Source: an uncultured Roseovarius sp. (GTDB lineage: Bacteria > Pseudomonadota > Alphaproteobacteria > Rhodobacterales > Rhodobacteraceae). Taken from it: a DNA stretch of 64,000 bases. The DNA lies in the NCBI RefSeq assembly GCF_947489715.1, contig NZ_CANLER010000001.1, positions 558,001 through 622,000 of the forward strand, in the 5' to 3' direction. The notes beneath the pieces are model-generated. The model was not told the origin of the DNA. It saw only the letters and a list, made by a program, of their open reading frames with translations, and did not search any database. How positions within the stretch are numbered: position 1 is the first letter of the stretch; every line of letters begins with the position of its first letter. Shown one piece after another: positions 42,617-50,907 of this stretch. The translations under genes and the position numbers were made by a program.

Positions 42617-43048
42617 TCAGTCCCACAGACGTGGTTCAGCCATTTCCAGGGAATTACCTGCCGGATCGCGAAAATAGATTGAGCGCGCACCGTTTGGCCA
42701 GTGGAAATCGGCCTCTATGGGGATTTTCAGCGCTATCAGCCTGTCATGCCATGCCGCAAGTTCCGCTGCCTCACAGGCAAAGCAAAAATGACCGTGGCCA
42801 TAAGCACCATGCCCCGGAACTGGTAGATCGGCATTGTCCGATCCGGTTACTGTTACACGGGGATCGAAGATCAGCAGGATGGTTGCGCCGACCCGGAAAA
42901 AGACATGCCGCCCCTCGACACATGCGATTTCCTCCAGCCCCAGCAAAGTACCGTAGAAATGCTGTGCAGCCTTTAGGTCATCGACATATAGCGCCGCTTC
43001 CAGAGCGCTGGTGGGGGCGGGAGCATCGGGCAACGTATCATGAGTCAT
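42617..43048 (-). CDS. VOC-family protein
   Basis: 143 residues with the VOC fold: ALEAALYVDDLKAAQHFYGTL at the start and GHGHFCFACEAAELAAWHDRL plus IYFRDPAGNSLEMAE at the end. Probable metal ligands are the His in GHGHFCF and the Glu in NSLEMAE. The substrate is unknown. It is a single minus-strand gene between the esterase and the HNH gene, unrelated by context to the SoxR-controlled VOC gene. Confidence 0.78.
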   Translation of the reverse strand: MTHDTLPDAPAPTSALEAALYVDDLKAAQHFYGTLLGLEEIACVEGRHVFFRVGATILLIFDPRVTVTGSDNADLPVPGHGAYGHGHFCFACEAAELAAWHDRLIALKIPIEADFHWPNGARSIYFRDPAGNSLEMAEPRLWD

Positions 43049-43215
43049 GCGGGCAGTTTACCCCGGTGGCGGCGCTCAGGTCATCCCTTGTGGATAACTG
43101 ACATTGAATCCTTACATTTCACTCTTAGACAGATCTCAATATCTGCGGCCTATCTTGGGCTTGCCAGACTCAAAACACGAGATATAGTGTTCTCATACTC
43201 GGGACGGAGCGTTCA

Positions 43216-43800
43216 ATGGACGGTGAATTCAGAACCGAATTTGTCAGGGAATCGGCGGCACTTAAGCAACATCCAGCGCTGGTGCTGAATGCGGATTACC
43301 GACCTTTGTCATATTACCCACTGTCCCTTTGGACCTGGCAGGAGGCGGTCAAGGCGGCCTATCTGGACCGGGTGGATATCGTGGCTGAATATGACCACTG
43401 CGTGCACAGCCCCAGTACGGTCATCCGAATACCTTCGGTGATTGTTCTGAAAGACTATGTAAAACCTCAAAAGCGCGTGGCCTTCACGCGCTTTAATTTA
43501 TTTCTGAGGGATGAATTTCAATGCCAGTATTGCGGCGCGCGCGGGGATCTGACCTTTGATCACGTTGTACCGCGCGCAGATGGTGGTGTGACAAGTTGGG
43601 AAAATGTTGTCGCGGCATGCAGCCCGTGCAACCTGCGGAAAGGTGCGAAAAGCCTGCGGCGTGCGGGCATGAGCCTGCGCAAACCACCGCGCGCTCCGGG
43701 GGCGGAGCAATTGCGCAACCAAGGTAGAAAATTCCCACCCAATCACCTGCATGAAAGCTGGTTGGATTTTCTCTATTGGGATGCTGAATTGCAAGCCTGA
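43216..43800 (+). CDS. HNH endonuclease
   Basis: 194 residues. The HNH domain has zinc-knuckle pairs CQYCG and CSPCN around LTFDHVVPRADGGVTSWENVVAAC, with the catalytic His in FDHV. The N-terminal part (HPALVLNADYRPLSYYPLSLW) is typical of a widespread chromosomal HNH family of unknown role. There is no methylase or phage gene nearby, so a restriction role is not supported. Confidence 0.85.
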   Translation: MDGEFRTEFVRESAALKQHPALVLNADYRPLSYYPLSLWTWQEAVKAAYLDRVDIVAEYDHCVHSPSTVIRIPSVIVLKDYVKPQKRVAFTRFNLFLRDEFQCQYCGARGDLTFDHVVPRADGGVTSWENVVAACSPCNLRKGAKSLRRAGMSLRKPPRAPGAEQLRNQGRKFPPNHLHESWLDFLYWDAELQA

Positions 43801-43820
43801 TAGTTTTTCAGAAGATGCGC

Positions 43821-44885
43821 TCAGTTCTGCGCAATGACAGGTTTGAATGGTCTGCTGAGGTAGCGTTCAACGACCTGATACACAACGACGTCATGCCGTT
43901 TCTCTGCTATCGAACTCAGGTCAGGCTCGCCTGAACGGTTATCGGTGAATGTGACGCTTTCAAACGTTGCTTCGAGGTATTTGACCAGCGAGTTGGAAAA
44001 GGAGTCGCCGATCAAAAGAATGGAGCCCGCTTTTGGCCCAATCTGTTTCTGATCGATCTCGACCGTCTGAATCGTTTCGGGCACGCCGTTTTCTTCACCC
44101 AAGAGACCATAGAGATCACCTCGAAAATCTTTATCTGTGCTCAAAATCAGCGCATCCCGGGGGATGTCCGGGATGTTGGCGCCGCGGGCATTAAGGGCCG
44201 ACCGAAGCTCGGAAAACCCGATATAAGCACCTATTTCTGTCCAATGGCTATCGGTTTCATAGTAGATCTTGTCATGCGTTTTTGCCTCTTTCAGCGTATC
44301 GCGCAGATCGAACAGAGGTAGTTTGCGGGTGCGTGCCAGCCTTAGCACCTCGTCCAGACGGGATTCGCCAGCGGCCTTGTTGGGGTAGCCACTGAGATAC
44401 TCTGGGAAGATCGTATGTTTGTTGGGGGCAATCATTGCAATGAAGGTCGCGCCCGAGGCTTCGGCCGTGTCTTGCACCAGTGTCAAACCATCCAGCCAAC
44501 GATCCGCCTCTCCCTCGGAGAAGGGTAACAATCCCTGATGCAGGGCCAGCGCGCCGTTGAGCGCATTAAAGATCCATCCGTCATCGCCTCGCACTGCATT
44601 CAACGAACCGGACGAGCGCAGTACTTTGTCCAGTTGAAATCCGATCTTGAGGTAGGTTCGGCGCAGTCCGAAATGATCGCGCATCCAGGCATTTGTCTCT
44701 TCGGGCAGCGTGGTCCAGTTTGTCAGGGCCTGTGACAGCGCCGGGGCGGGGGACAGGCGGCGGTTTTCAACCTTGCTGTCGACAGAGCCGCCGCTGGTCA
44801 GATGCAAAAGGACCGGCGTCGTAATCAACACGACAAAGGACAAGGCGGTTAGCAGATTGCGGAAGGCAATGAGGTGTTGCGCCAT
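43821..44885 (-). CDS. AlgJ/AlgX-like polysaccharide O-acetyltransferase component
   Basis: 354 residues with an N-terminal membrane anchor (LLTALSFVVLITTPVLLH) and an SGNH-type periplasmic domain. The nucleophile block is ILLIGDSFSNSLV and the catalytic Asp/His pair lies in YYETDSHWTEIGAY. It takes acetyl groups moved across the membrane by the MBOAT partner and puts them on a polysaccharide. The MBOAT gene is 6 bp upstream in the same operon. Confidence 0.82.
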   Translation of the reverse strand: MAQHLIAFRNLLTALSFVVLITTPVLLHLTSGGSVDSKVENRRLSPAPALSQALTNWTTLPEETNAWMRDHFGLRRTYLKIGFQLDKVLRSSGSLNAVRGDDGWIFNALNGALALHQGLLPFSEGEADRWLDGLTLVQDTAEASGATFIAMIAPNKHTIFPEYLSGYPNKAAGESRLDEVLRLARTRKLPLFDLRDTLKEAKTHDKIYYETDSHWTEIGAYIGFSELRSALNARGANIPDIPRDALILSTDKDFRGDLYGLLGEENGVPETIQTVEIDQKQIGPKAGSILLIGDSFSNSLVKYLEATFESVTFTDNRSGEPDLSSIAEKRHDVVVYQVVERYLSRPFKPVIAQN

Positions 44886-44891
44886 GATTGC

Positions 44892-46310
44892 CTAGAACCG
44901 GAAATAGATGAAGGGATTGTAGGAACCCGTCGCCAGATCCGCAGCGCAGAGGATCAAGAGGCCGGCTACCCAGACGGGTTCCAGCGCAAGGCGCGGTGCT
45001 GGATGCGCCAACAGTGCCATGCGGTCGGTGATCAAAGCCGCCAGTCGACTTTGCGCCACGAGTGGCCAGACAGCAATGACCATGCCAACAGGCAAAAGAA
45101 TGGCGAGCTGCGGGGCATAGACCAAACTCAGATCTACTCTGCCGCTACCCTGACCAAAAAGCGCGGCGAAATAGGTCAAAGCATCACCCAGATCTTCTGT
45201 TCGAAACGGTATCCAGGCCAGCATTACCACAAGCAACAGATAACAATGACGTAGCAAGGTAGGCATCGCAGCAATCCATGTGCCAAACGGGCTGCGTTCC
45301 AGAACCAGAAACGCGCCATGCCAGGCGCCCCAGATAATAAAGGCAAACTCGGCCCCGTGCCAGAAGCCGCACAGAAGGAACACGATCGTCAGGTTCAGAT
45401 AGGTGCGCATCGGGCTCAGCCGATTGCCACCCAGCGGAATGTAGAGGTATTCGCGAAACCAGCGCGACAGCGACATATGCCAGCGCCGCCAGAACTCGGT
45501 CACGGACCGCGACATATAGGGGAAGTTGAAGTTTTCGGGGAAATCGAAACCCATCATCCGCCCCAGGCCAAGCGCCATATTGGAATAGCCAGCGAAGTCG
45601 AAATAGATTTGGAGCGTGTAGCAGATCAGCCCCAGCCAGGCAGCACCGGGCCCCAGTTCAGCAAGGTTGGCACCAAACGCGGCATCGGCGGCCTCTCCAA
45701 AGGCATTGGCCAGCAGGATTTTCTGCGCCAGTCCACGGGTGAATTGCCGGGCACCAGACGCGAAACGATCAAGCGTATGCGACCGTTCCTGGATTTGTCC
45801 GGCGACGGTGTGAAATCGGACGATCGGTCCAGCGATCAATTGTGGGAACATCGAAATGAAAAGCGCGGTATCGCGCCACCGCTCAGGTGCCTGAGCATCA
45901 CGTCGGTAAATGTCGACCAGAAAGCTTATGGCTTGAAAGGTGTAAAAGGAAATTCCCAGAGGCAGATGCAGTTCCAGCGGCGCAACAGACAATTGCAACC
46001 CCAAGGATATACTCGTACCCAACAGCAGTTCCGAAAGGAAGCCAGCATATTTGAAGACACCAAGTGCCGCCAGATTTGCGCCCACCCCCAGGATCAGCAG
46101 TTGTTTGGTCCTGTTGCGGGACAAAGCGCGTGCCAGCACATGGTTCATCGTAATTGATGCCAGAAGCAGCAAGATAAAGACCGGCTCCCCCCACGCATAA
46201 AAGATCAGGCTACCGGTGAGGAAAACGGCATTCTTGAAGGGCAACAGGAAGTAGAGCGCCAGAAAACAAGGCAGGAAATAGAAAAGAAATGGGATGGATG
46301 CGAAGGTCAC
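44892..46310 (-). CDS. AlgI-like MBOAT O-acetyltransferase
   Basis: 472 residues from a GTG at 46310, chosen because the AlgI-like sequence begins there (TFASIPFLFYFLPCF); the open frame reaches 46505 and an ATG at 46403 is an alternative. It has many hydrophobic segments and the MBOAT catalytic His in LCGFWHGAEFAFIIWGAWHG. It passes acetyl groups across the inner membrane for polysaccharide acetylation with the AlgJ-like protein. No alginate synthesis genes are present, so the glycan is unknown. Confidence 0.83.
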   Translation of the reverse strand: MTFASIPFLFYFLPCFLALYFLLPFKNAVFLTGSLIFYAWGEPVFILLLLASITMNHVLARALSRNRTKQLLILGVGANLAALGVFKYAGFLSELLLGTSISLGLQLSVAPLELHLPLGISFYTFQAISFLVDIYRRDAQAPERWRDTALFISMFPQLIAGPIVRFHTVAGQIQERSHTLDRFASGARQFTRGLAQKILLANAFGEAADAAFGANLAELGPGAAWLGLICYTLQIYFDFAGYSNMALGLGRMMGFDFPENFNFPYMSRSVTEFWRRWHMSLSRWFREYLYIPLGGNRLSPMRTYLNLTIVFLLCGFWHGAEFAFIIWGAWHGAFLVLERSPFGTWIAAMPTLLRHCYLLLVVMLAWIPFRTEDLGDALTYFAALFGQGSGRVDLSLVYAPQLAILLPVGMVIAVWPLVAQSRLAALITDRMALLAHPAPRLALEPVWVAGLLILCAADLATGSYNPFIYFRF

Positions 46311-46429
46311 GTCAATTGGTGCCGGATCAGAACTCTGGGACAGGATGGCCTGAAGATGTCTTATCGGCACGGCTCTGGCGTGACAATTGGCAAACTGCCC
46401 CATACGTGTTTCACGCAGGAAATGGAGCG

Positions 46430-47287
46430 CTAGAGGTCTATTTTTAGCCCATCGGTGCCGATTGTCAGTGGCCCGTCCCAGGTTTGGCGGATGCCTACCT
46501 CCCAATCTTGTGGTGAGAAACGATCATCTGCACCGGGAACGAAATGGTTCAACGCCAAACGCCTGACACGAGCAAGCCGTGCAATTCGCCCAACATCCGG
46601 GGCCGCAGTATGACTGCGCATCAAATGCTGTTTCAGTCGGTCATCGGTGACACCCAAACTGGCGCAGAGCGCATCAACGCCCGCCTCTAGCAGGACTTCG
46701 TGCACCAGCAGATCGGCCTGATCGGCAAATGCGATCATTTCGGCGAAATATGTCGTGTCGCCTGACAGGACAATTTTCTTACCGCATGCTTCGAATTTCA
46801 AAGCAAAGCTATCGCGAATTGGTGGGTGCCGGTTTCGAAGCGCTGTAATTTTGACGGCGTTCTGATCATATATGAGACCTTCCGAAATTTCGCTGATCCG
46901 CGTCAAACCAGCCAGGTCGCAGCGCCCTTCGTCTTCGATGCGCAGGTTGATATCGTACTGCATGGACGACAGGAAAGCGGTCCAGTAGTGATTCAGACCA
47001 GCCGGTCCAATGACCGGAATCGGTGTTCTGAGGCCCGCGACCCAGGCCGTGTGAAAGAGCGCTCCAAGCTCAAGGTAATGATCCGAATGCAGGTGCGTAA
47101 TGATGATCAGATCAATTTCGGTCAATGCGAGGCCCTGATCACAGACAGCCCGGGTCACTCCCAGACCGGCATCGACCAGAATATTCAGGCTGTTCATTTG
47201 CAGCAGTGTTGAACTCGGCATGTTTGACCCGGGCTTGATCGCCGGGCCACCTTTGACCCCCAACAGTGCAACGGATGTATCTGTCAT
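46430..47287 (-). CDS. Metallo-beta-lactamase-fold hydrolase
   Basis: 285 residues with the MBL metal motif HLHSDHYLELG, further ligands in LRNRHPPIRD and SGDTTYFAEM, and a C-terminal His in LALNHFVPG. The layout resembles the RNase Z/arylsulfatase-like branch. There is no signal peptide, so it is cytoplasmic. It precedes the O-acetylation genes on the same strand with a 119-bp gap. The substrate is unknown. Confidence 0.8.
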   Translation of the reverse strand: MTDTSVALLGVKGGPAIKPGSNMPSSTLLQMNSLNILVDAGLGVTRAVCDQGLALTEIDLIIITHLHSDHYLELGALFHTAWVAGLRTPIPVIGPAGLNHYWTAFLSSMQYDINLRIEDEGRCDLAGLTRISEISEGLIYDQNAVKITALRNRHPPIRDSFALKFEACGKKIVLSGDTTYFAEMIAFADQADLLVHEVLLEAGVDALCASLGVTDDRLKQHLMRSHTAAPDVGRIARLARVRRLALNHFVPGADDRFSPQDWEVGIRQTWDGPLTIGTDGLKIDL

Positions 47288-47326
47288 CTTGTCACCCTAA
47301 CGTCTTGTCCCGCACCGCAGACAAAG

Positions 47327-47363
47327 AAAAGGCGCCGCTGCACATAAGGGCAGGGCGCCTTTC
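47327..47363 (-). terminator. Terminator-like hairpin after bactofilin
   Basis: The arms AAAGGCGCC and GGCGCCTTT have extra CTGC/GCAG pairing inside. On the minus strand the stem is followed by TTTTCTTTG, a U-rich run. It lies 22 bp past the bactofilin stop and separates it from the MBL gene. Confidence 0.6.
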
Positions 47364-47384
47364 CATCAGTCTGGATTGTTTGGC

Positions 47385-47906
47385 TCAGGCTTTCTGCGCT
47401 GTACCCGCGGCTTGCTGCGGCTTTGGGGCCGCGCCGGATTTGGCGTTCAGCGGGTCGTCCTGACGTTGGACCGAGCCTTCGAAATGTGCGCCGGATTCGA
47501 TGGCGATTGTCTTGTGGATGATGTCGCCTTCGACACGAGCGGTCGATGTCAGGCGCACTTTCAACCCGCGTACGCGGCCCACGATGCGGCCATTGATCAC
47601 CACGTCGTCGGCGATCACTTCACCTTTGACGGTAGCGCCTTCACCGATGGTCAGCAGGTGGGCGCGAATGTCACCTTCGACCGTGCAATCAATCTGTACA
47701 TCGCCGGTGGTCTTGATATTGCCGGTCATGTGCAAATCGGAGGACAGGACCGATGCTGGGGGTTTGGCCTTGGGGGTGCTGGCCTTGAAGTCGCCGCCCG
47801 ATGCGGGCTCCGGCTTGAAGGCGTCGGGCTTGCGTTCCGGCATTGCAGGCTTACTGGTTTCGTCAGCCTTGGCGCCGGGTTCGTTGATTTTGCTCTTAGA
47901 AAACAT
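47385..47906 (-). CDS. Bactofilin (polymer-forming cytoskeletal protein)
   Basis: 173 residues. A central beta-helix (about 55-145) is made of short repeats such as LHMTGNIKTTGDVQIDCTVEGDI and VKGEVIADDVVINGRIVG, flanked by Pro/Ala/Lys-rich tails. Bactofilins polymerise into filaments that localise cell-wall enzymes. The gene starts 11 bp inside the M23 peptidase gene, so they are co-translated, a pairing known from other alphaproteobacteria. A terminator follows. Confidence 0.88.
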   Translation of the reverse strand: MFSKSKINEPGAKADETSKPAMPERKPDAFKPEPASGGDFKASTPKAKPPASVLSSDLHMTGNIKTTGDVQIDCTVEGDIRAHLLTIGEGATVKGEVIADDVVINGRIVGRVRGLKVRLTSTARVEGDIIHKTIAIESGAHFEGSVQRQDDPLNAKSGAAPKPQQAAGTAQKA

Positions 47907-49218
47907 CTCTTGCAGCCTTGATATAGATCATGGGGTTGACGGCCTTGCCGCCGACACGGACTTCGTAGTGTAGATGCGTGCCGGTGGAACGTCCAGTGTT
48001 CCCCATAGCAGCAATTTTTTGCCCGCGCGAGACCCTTTGCCCCTTTTTCACGAAGATCTTAGAGTTGTGCGCGTAGCGGGTTTCGATCCCAAACTCATGC
48101 TGAATCTTCACCATCAGGCCATAACCCGATTGCCAGGTGGCATGAGTCACAACTCCATCAGCAGTTGCATAGATGGGGGTGCCGTGGGACGCGGCGAAAT
48201 CGGTACCCTTGTGCATCCGTCCCCACCGCATGCCAAAGCCCGAGGTGAAGCGGAACGCATCCTTGACAGGAATGGCGAAGGGCGCCTTCTGAGCTGCAAT
48301 ACGATAGAGGTTCAGGTCATCCATCTGATCGAGTAGACGGTTGGCGCGCAGCATGTCCGCTGACGGCTCCTCGCCACGGGTCGAGAATGTCAGCGGTGTC
48401 AACGGGCCGCCCTGACCGGAATAGCCCTGGCGCACCTGTGACAAAAGCCTGTCGGTGTTCATGCCGGCGGCCTTGAACATCTTGTCCAGCGGTTCGACCG
48501 AGATTGTCATCGCTTCTTCCAACTGGCGGAAGATCTGATCGTTCTTGTCTTTCATCAGCTGAATTTCTTCAGCCATCTGATCGGCCTTCAACAGCGCATC
48601 CTGTGCATCCGCAATGACCTGGTCACGCTCTTTCGCGGTATCTTCCAGCGCGGCAGTCAGGAAATCAACGGTACCGTTGCTTTGCGTGGCGACGTCTTCG
48701 GCTCCCGCCGCTTCAGCTTGCCCGTCTCCGATGGCCTTAGCCATCTTGTGAACTTCCTGCCGCGCCAGTTCGCGTTCCTTCATCGTTCGGCGTAGCGTGC
48801 TTTGGATCACATCGATGCCGGTCTCCAGTTCACGGCGACGTATTTCAGAGGCCAGCAAATCGGATTGCATCACGGAAATTTGCGCCAGTGCCGAGTTGAA
48901 ACGTTCCTGGGCTGCAAGCGCTTCTTCGGCGCGTTTATCGCGTTCGGATGACAGAGAGTTCAGTCGCGCCTCGTAAGTGCGCTGATCACGCTTGGCTTGT
49001 TCGCGGAAATTTCCCGAACCGATACTGTCCATCAACAAGATCGCTGTAGCGATGATTGCCCACGCAACAATCGCCGAGGCGCCGACAAAGGCTAATAGCT
49101 GGGATTCAGATCGAAGTCGGATAAAGCGCGTGTCATTATCTGACCGCAGAAAGACACGGCGTTCAGGAAAATGCCGCTCGAGCAGCGCGTGAAACTTAAT
49201 CGCGATCCTTGTCCGCAA
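47896..49218 (-). CDS. M23 (LytM-type) peptidoglycan peptidase with membrane anchor and coiled coil
   Basis: 440 residues: a short cytoplasmic part, one helix (about 38-65), a long coiled coil (about 75-245), and a C-terminal M23 domain. The zinc motifs are intact: MHKGTDFAASHGTPIYA (HxxxD) and THLHYEVRVGG (HxH). It should cut peptide cross-links in the periplasm at a site set by bactofilin. The C-terminus overlaps the bactofilin start by 11 bp. Confidence 0.88.
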   Translation of the reverse strand: MRTRIAIKFHALLERHFPERRVFLRSDNDTRFIRLRSESQLLAFVGASAIVAWAIIATAILLMDSIGSGNFREQAKRDQRTYEARLNSLSSERDKRAEEALAAQERFNSALAQISVMQSDLLASEIRRRELETGIDVIQSTLRRTMKERELARQEVHKMAKAIGDGQAEAAGAEDVATQSNGTVDFLTAALEDTAKERDQVIADAQDALLKADQMAEEIQLMKDKNDQIFRQLEEAMTISVEPLDKMFKAAGMNTDRLLSQVRQGYSGQGGPLTPLTFSTRGEEPSADMLRANRLLDQMDDLNLYRIAAQKAPFAIPVKDAFRFTSGFGMRWGRMHKGTDFAASHGTPIYATADGVVTHATWQSGYGLMVKIQHEFGIETRYAHNSKIFVKKGQRVSRGQKIAAMGNTGRSTGTHLHYEVRVGGKAVNPMIYIKAARDVF

Positions 49219-49496
49219 GAAACTGTCCCTCTAGTGACCCGACCCTTTGATGACGCTTTTTTATTGGATTTATATGCGTCTTGGGCAATTGATTAACCAG
49301 CCGTTTCCCATTGGGCAAGATTTTTGAACGGTGGTTCATTAGAAATGGGCTGATTGTTGCCTTAACGGCAAAAAATCGCCGATATGCAAAGGGTTGAAGG
49401 CTGAGGGATTTCAGATTTCTCCGCAATCTGGCCTCGAAAAAGCCCGCTTCAACTGAACGTTGCGCCAAATTTTGGGATGTTATCCAGGCGGGTGCA

Positions 49497-50339
49497 TCAG
49501 GTTTTGACTGGTGACGAAGCGGCCAACGGCCAGTAGAAATCAGGCGGCAATCCGGCCTCTGCGCGCTTTTCTTCGTTGAAGGGAGGCTTCAACGCGCCGT
49601 GAAAATATCGCCGAACCAGGTTGTGAAACGCATCCTTCGGGTCGATATCATTCCGACCACAAAGAAAGTGAAACCATTTCGAGCCATAGGCGACATGGCC
49701 GACTTCCTCGGCATAGATCACTTCCATCGCAGCCACGGACTTGTCGTCACCTGCCCGCTTGAAAATGTCGATCATGCCGGGGGTTACGTCCAGCCCGCGC
49801 GCCTCAAGTACCATCGGAACGACCGCCAGGCGCCCCATGAAATCCTCCGTCGTGTCTTCGGCCGCGCGCCACATGCCCGCATGGGCCGGCAGATCGCCGT
49901 AGAAACTGCTATTTGCTTCAAGACAGTCGCATATCAGATTGAAATGCTTGGATTCCTCGTCAGCGGCCTTCACCCAGTCGTCAAAATATCCAATGGGCAT
50001 TTTCACATCCGCGAACCGGGCGATGATGTCCCAATGCAGGTCGACCGCATTCAGTTCTATATGCGCCACGGCATGTAGGATGGCGATCCGGCCCTTTTCG
50101 CTACCGGGGCGGCGACGGGGTACGTCGCGCGGATCCAGCAGTTCGGGCTTTGCGGGTCGGGCGGGGCGCATGGGCGGTGGCGCCCTGCCAATCGCTATCT
50201 CTTCACCGGCGGATCGTGCCGCAAACCAACGCTGTGCATGAGCCCGCGACAGTGCAGTCTTCTCGCGACCATCGGCGGTGTTCAGCACCTCAACGGCCAT
50301 GTCGCTCAGGCTCTTGCCGCTCAGGCTCTTGCCGCTCAT
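49497..50339 (-). CDS. DUF455 ferritin-like protein
   Basis: 280 residues. Carboxylate/His motifs typical of ferritin-like di-iron bundles are visible: AVAHIELNAVDLHWD, ADEESKHFNLI, VLEARGLDVTPG and YAEEVGHVAYGS. The function of DUF455 is unknown. The N-terminus reads SGKSLSGKSLSD because of an exact 15-bp tandem duplication at 50304-50333. The start overlaps the Bcp stop (ATGA). Confidence 0.8.
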   Translation of the reverse strand: MSGKSLSGKSLSDMAVEVLNTADGREKTALSRAHAQRWFAARSAGEEIAIGRAPPPMRPARPAKPELLDPRDVPRRRPGSEKGRIAILHAVAHIELNAVDLHWDIIARFADVKMPIGYFDDWVKAADEESKHFNLICDCLEANSSFYGDLPAHAGMWRAAEDTTEDFMGRLAVVPMVLEARGLDVTPGMIDIFKRAGDDKSVAAMEVIYAEEVGHVAYGSKWFHFLCGRNDIDPKDAFHNLVRRYFHGALKPPFNEEKRAEAGLPPDFYWPLAASSPVKT

Positions 50340-50797
50340 AACGCCTGCGCCGCCTCCAACACCTCATCAACATGTCCTGGCACTTTGACCTTGCGCCAGG
50401 CACGCGCGATCGTGCCGTCACCGTCGATCAGAAAGGTCGACCGTTCGATCCCCATGAACTTCTTGCCATACATGCTTTTTTCCTTCCAGACGCCGTAGCT
50501 TTCGCACACGTCGCTGTCGGCATCGGACAGTAACGCCACCTGCAATCCATGTTTGTCACGGAATTTGTCGTGGCTGGCCACGGTGTCCTTGGAGACGCCA
50601 AGCACAGTCGCGCCCGCTGCGGCAAAGGCATCGGCCATATCGGTGAAGGCAATCGATTCCTTCGTACAGCCCGGTGTGTCATCGCGCGGGTAGAAAAACA
50701 AAACCACCTTGCCGGGACGCAGGGATGAAAGTGTGATTTCCTCGCCACCATCGCGCGGCAGGGTAAAATCGGGGGCAAGATCGGTGGCGTCAGGCAT
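50336..50797 (-). CDS. bcp: Thioredoxin-dependent peroxiredoxin (Bcp/PrxQ)
   Basis: 153 residues with the peroxidatic Cys44 in YPRDDTPGCTKES. The second Cys found five residues later in E. coli Bcp is absent (Ala here), so resolution must use another Cys, perhaps that in DSDVCESYG, or a partner thiol. It reduces hydroperoxides in the cytoplasm. It is first in a two-gene operon with the DUF455 gene, and divergent from the AsmA-like gene. Confidence 0.88.
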   Translation of the reverse strand: MPDATDLAPDFTLPRDGGEEITLSSLRPGKVVLFFYPRDDTPGCTKESIAFTDMADAFAAAGATVLGVSKDTVASHDKFRDKHGLQVALLSDADSDVCESYGVWKEKSMYGKKFMGIERSTFLIDGDGTIARAWRKVKVPGHVDEVLEAAQAL

Positions 50798-50907
50798 GGT
50801 CTCTCCTTTAAGGATGCAAAAAAGTGAGTTTCATATTAGGTCGCAAGCGGCAAGAATAAAGCCACGAGGCAGCAAAGACCGGCATTGCGCCGGATGAACC
50901 GATAAAA

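Noticed and set aside
43089..43097. Perfect DnaA box (TTATCCACA on the minus strand) upstream of the HNH gene
   Set aside because: It is a single copy with no AT-rich unwinding region or further boxes; one chance match is expected in a window of this size.
49196..49468. Minus-strand 90-codon frame upstream of the M23 gene
   Set aside because: It overlaps the M23 start, has no family features and probably covers the promoter region.
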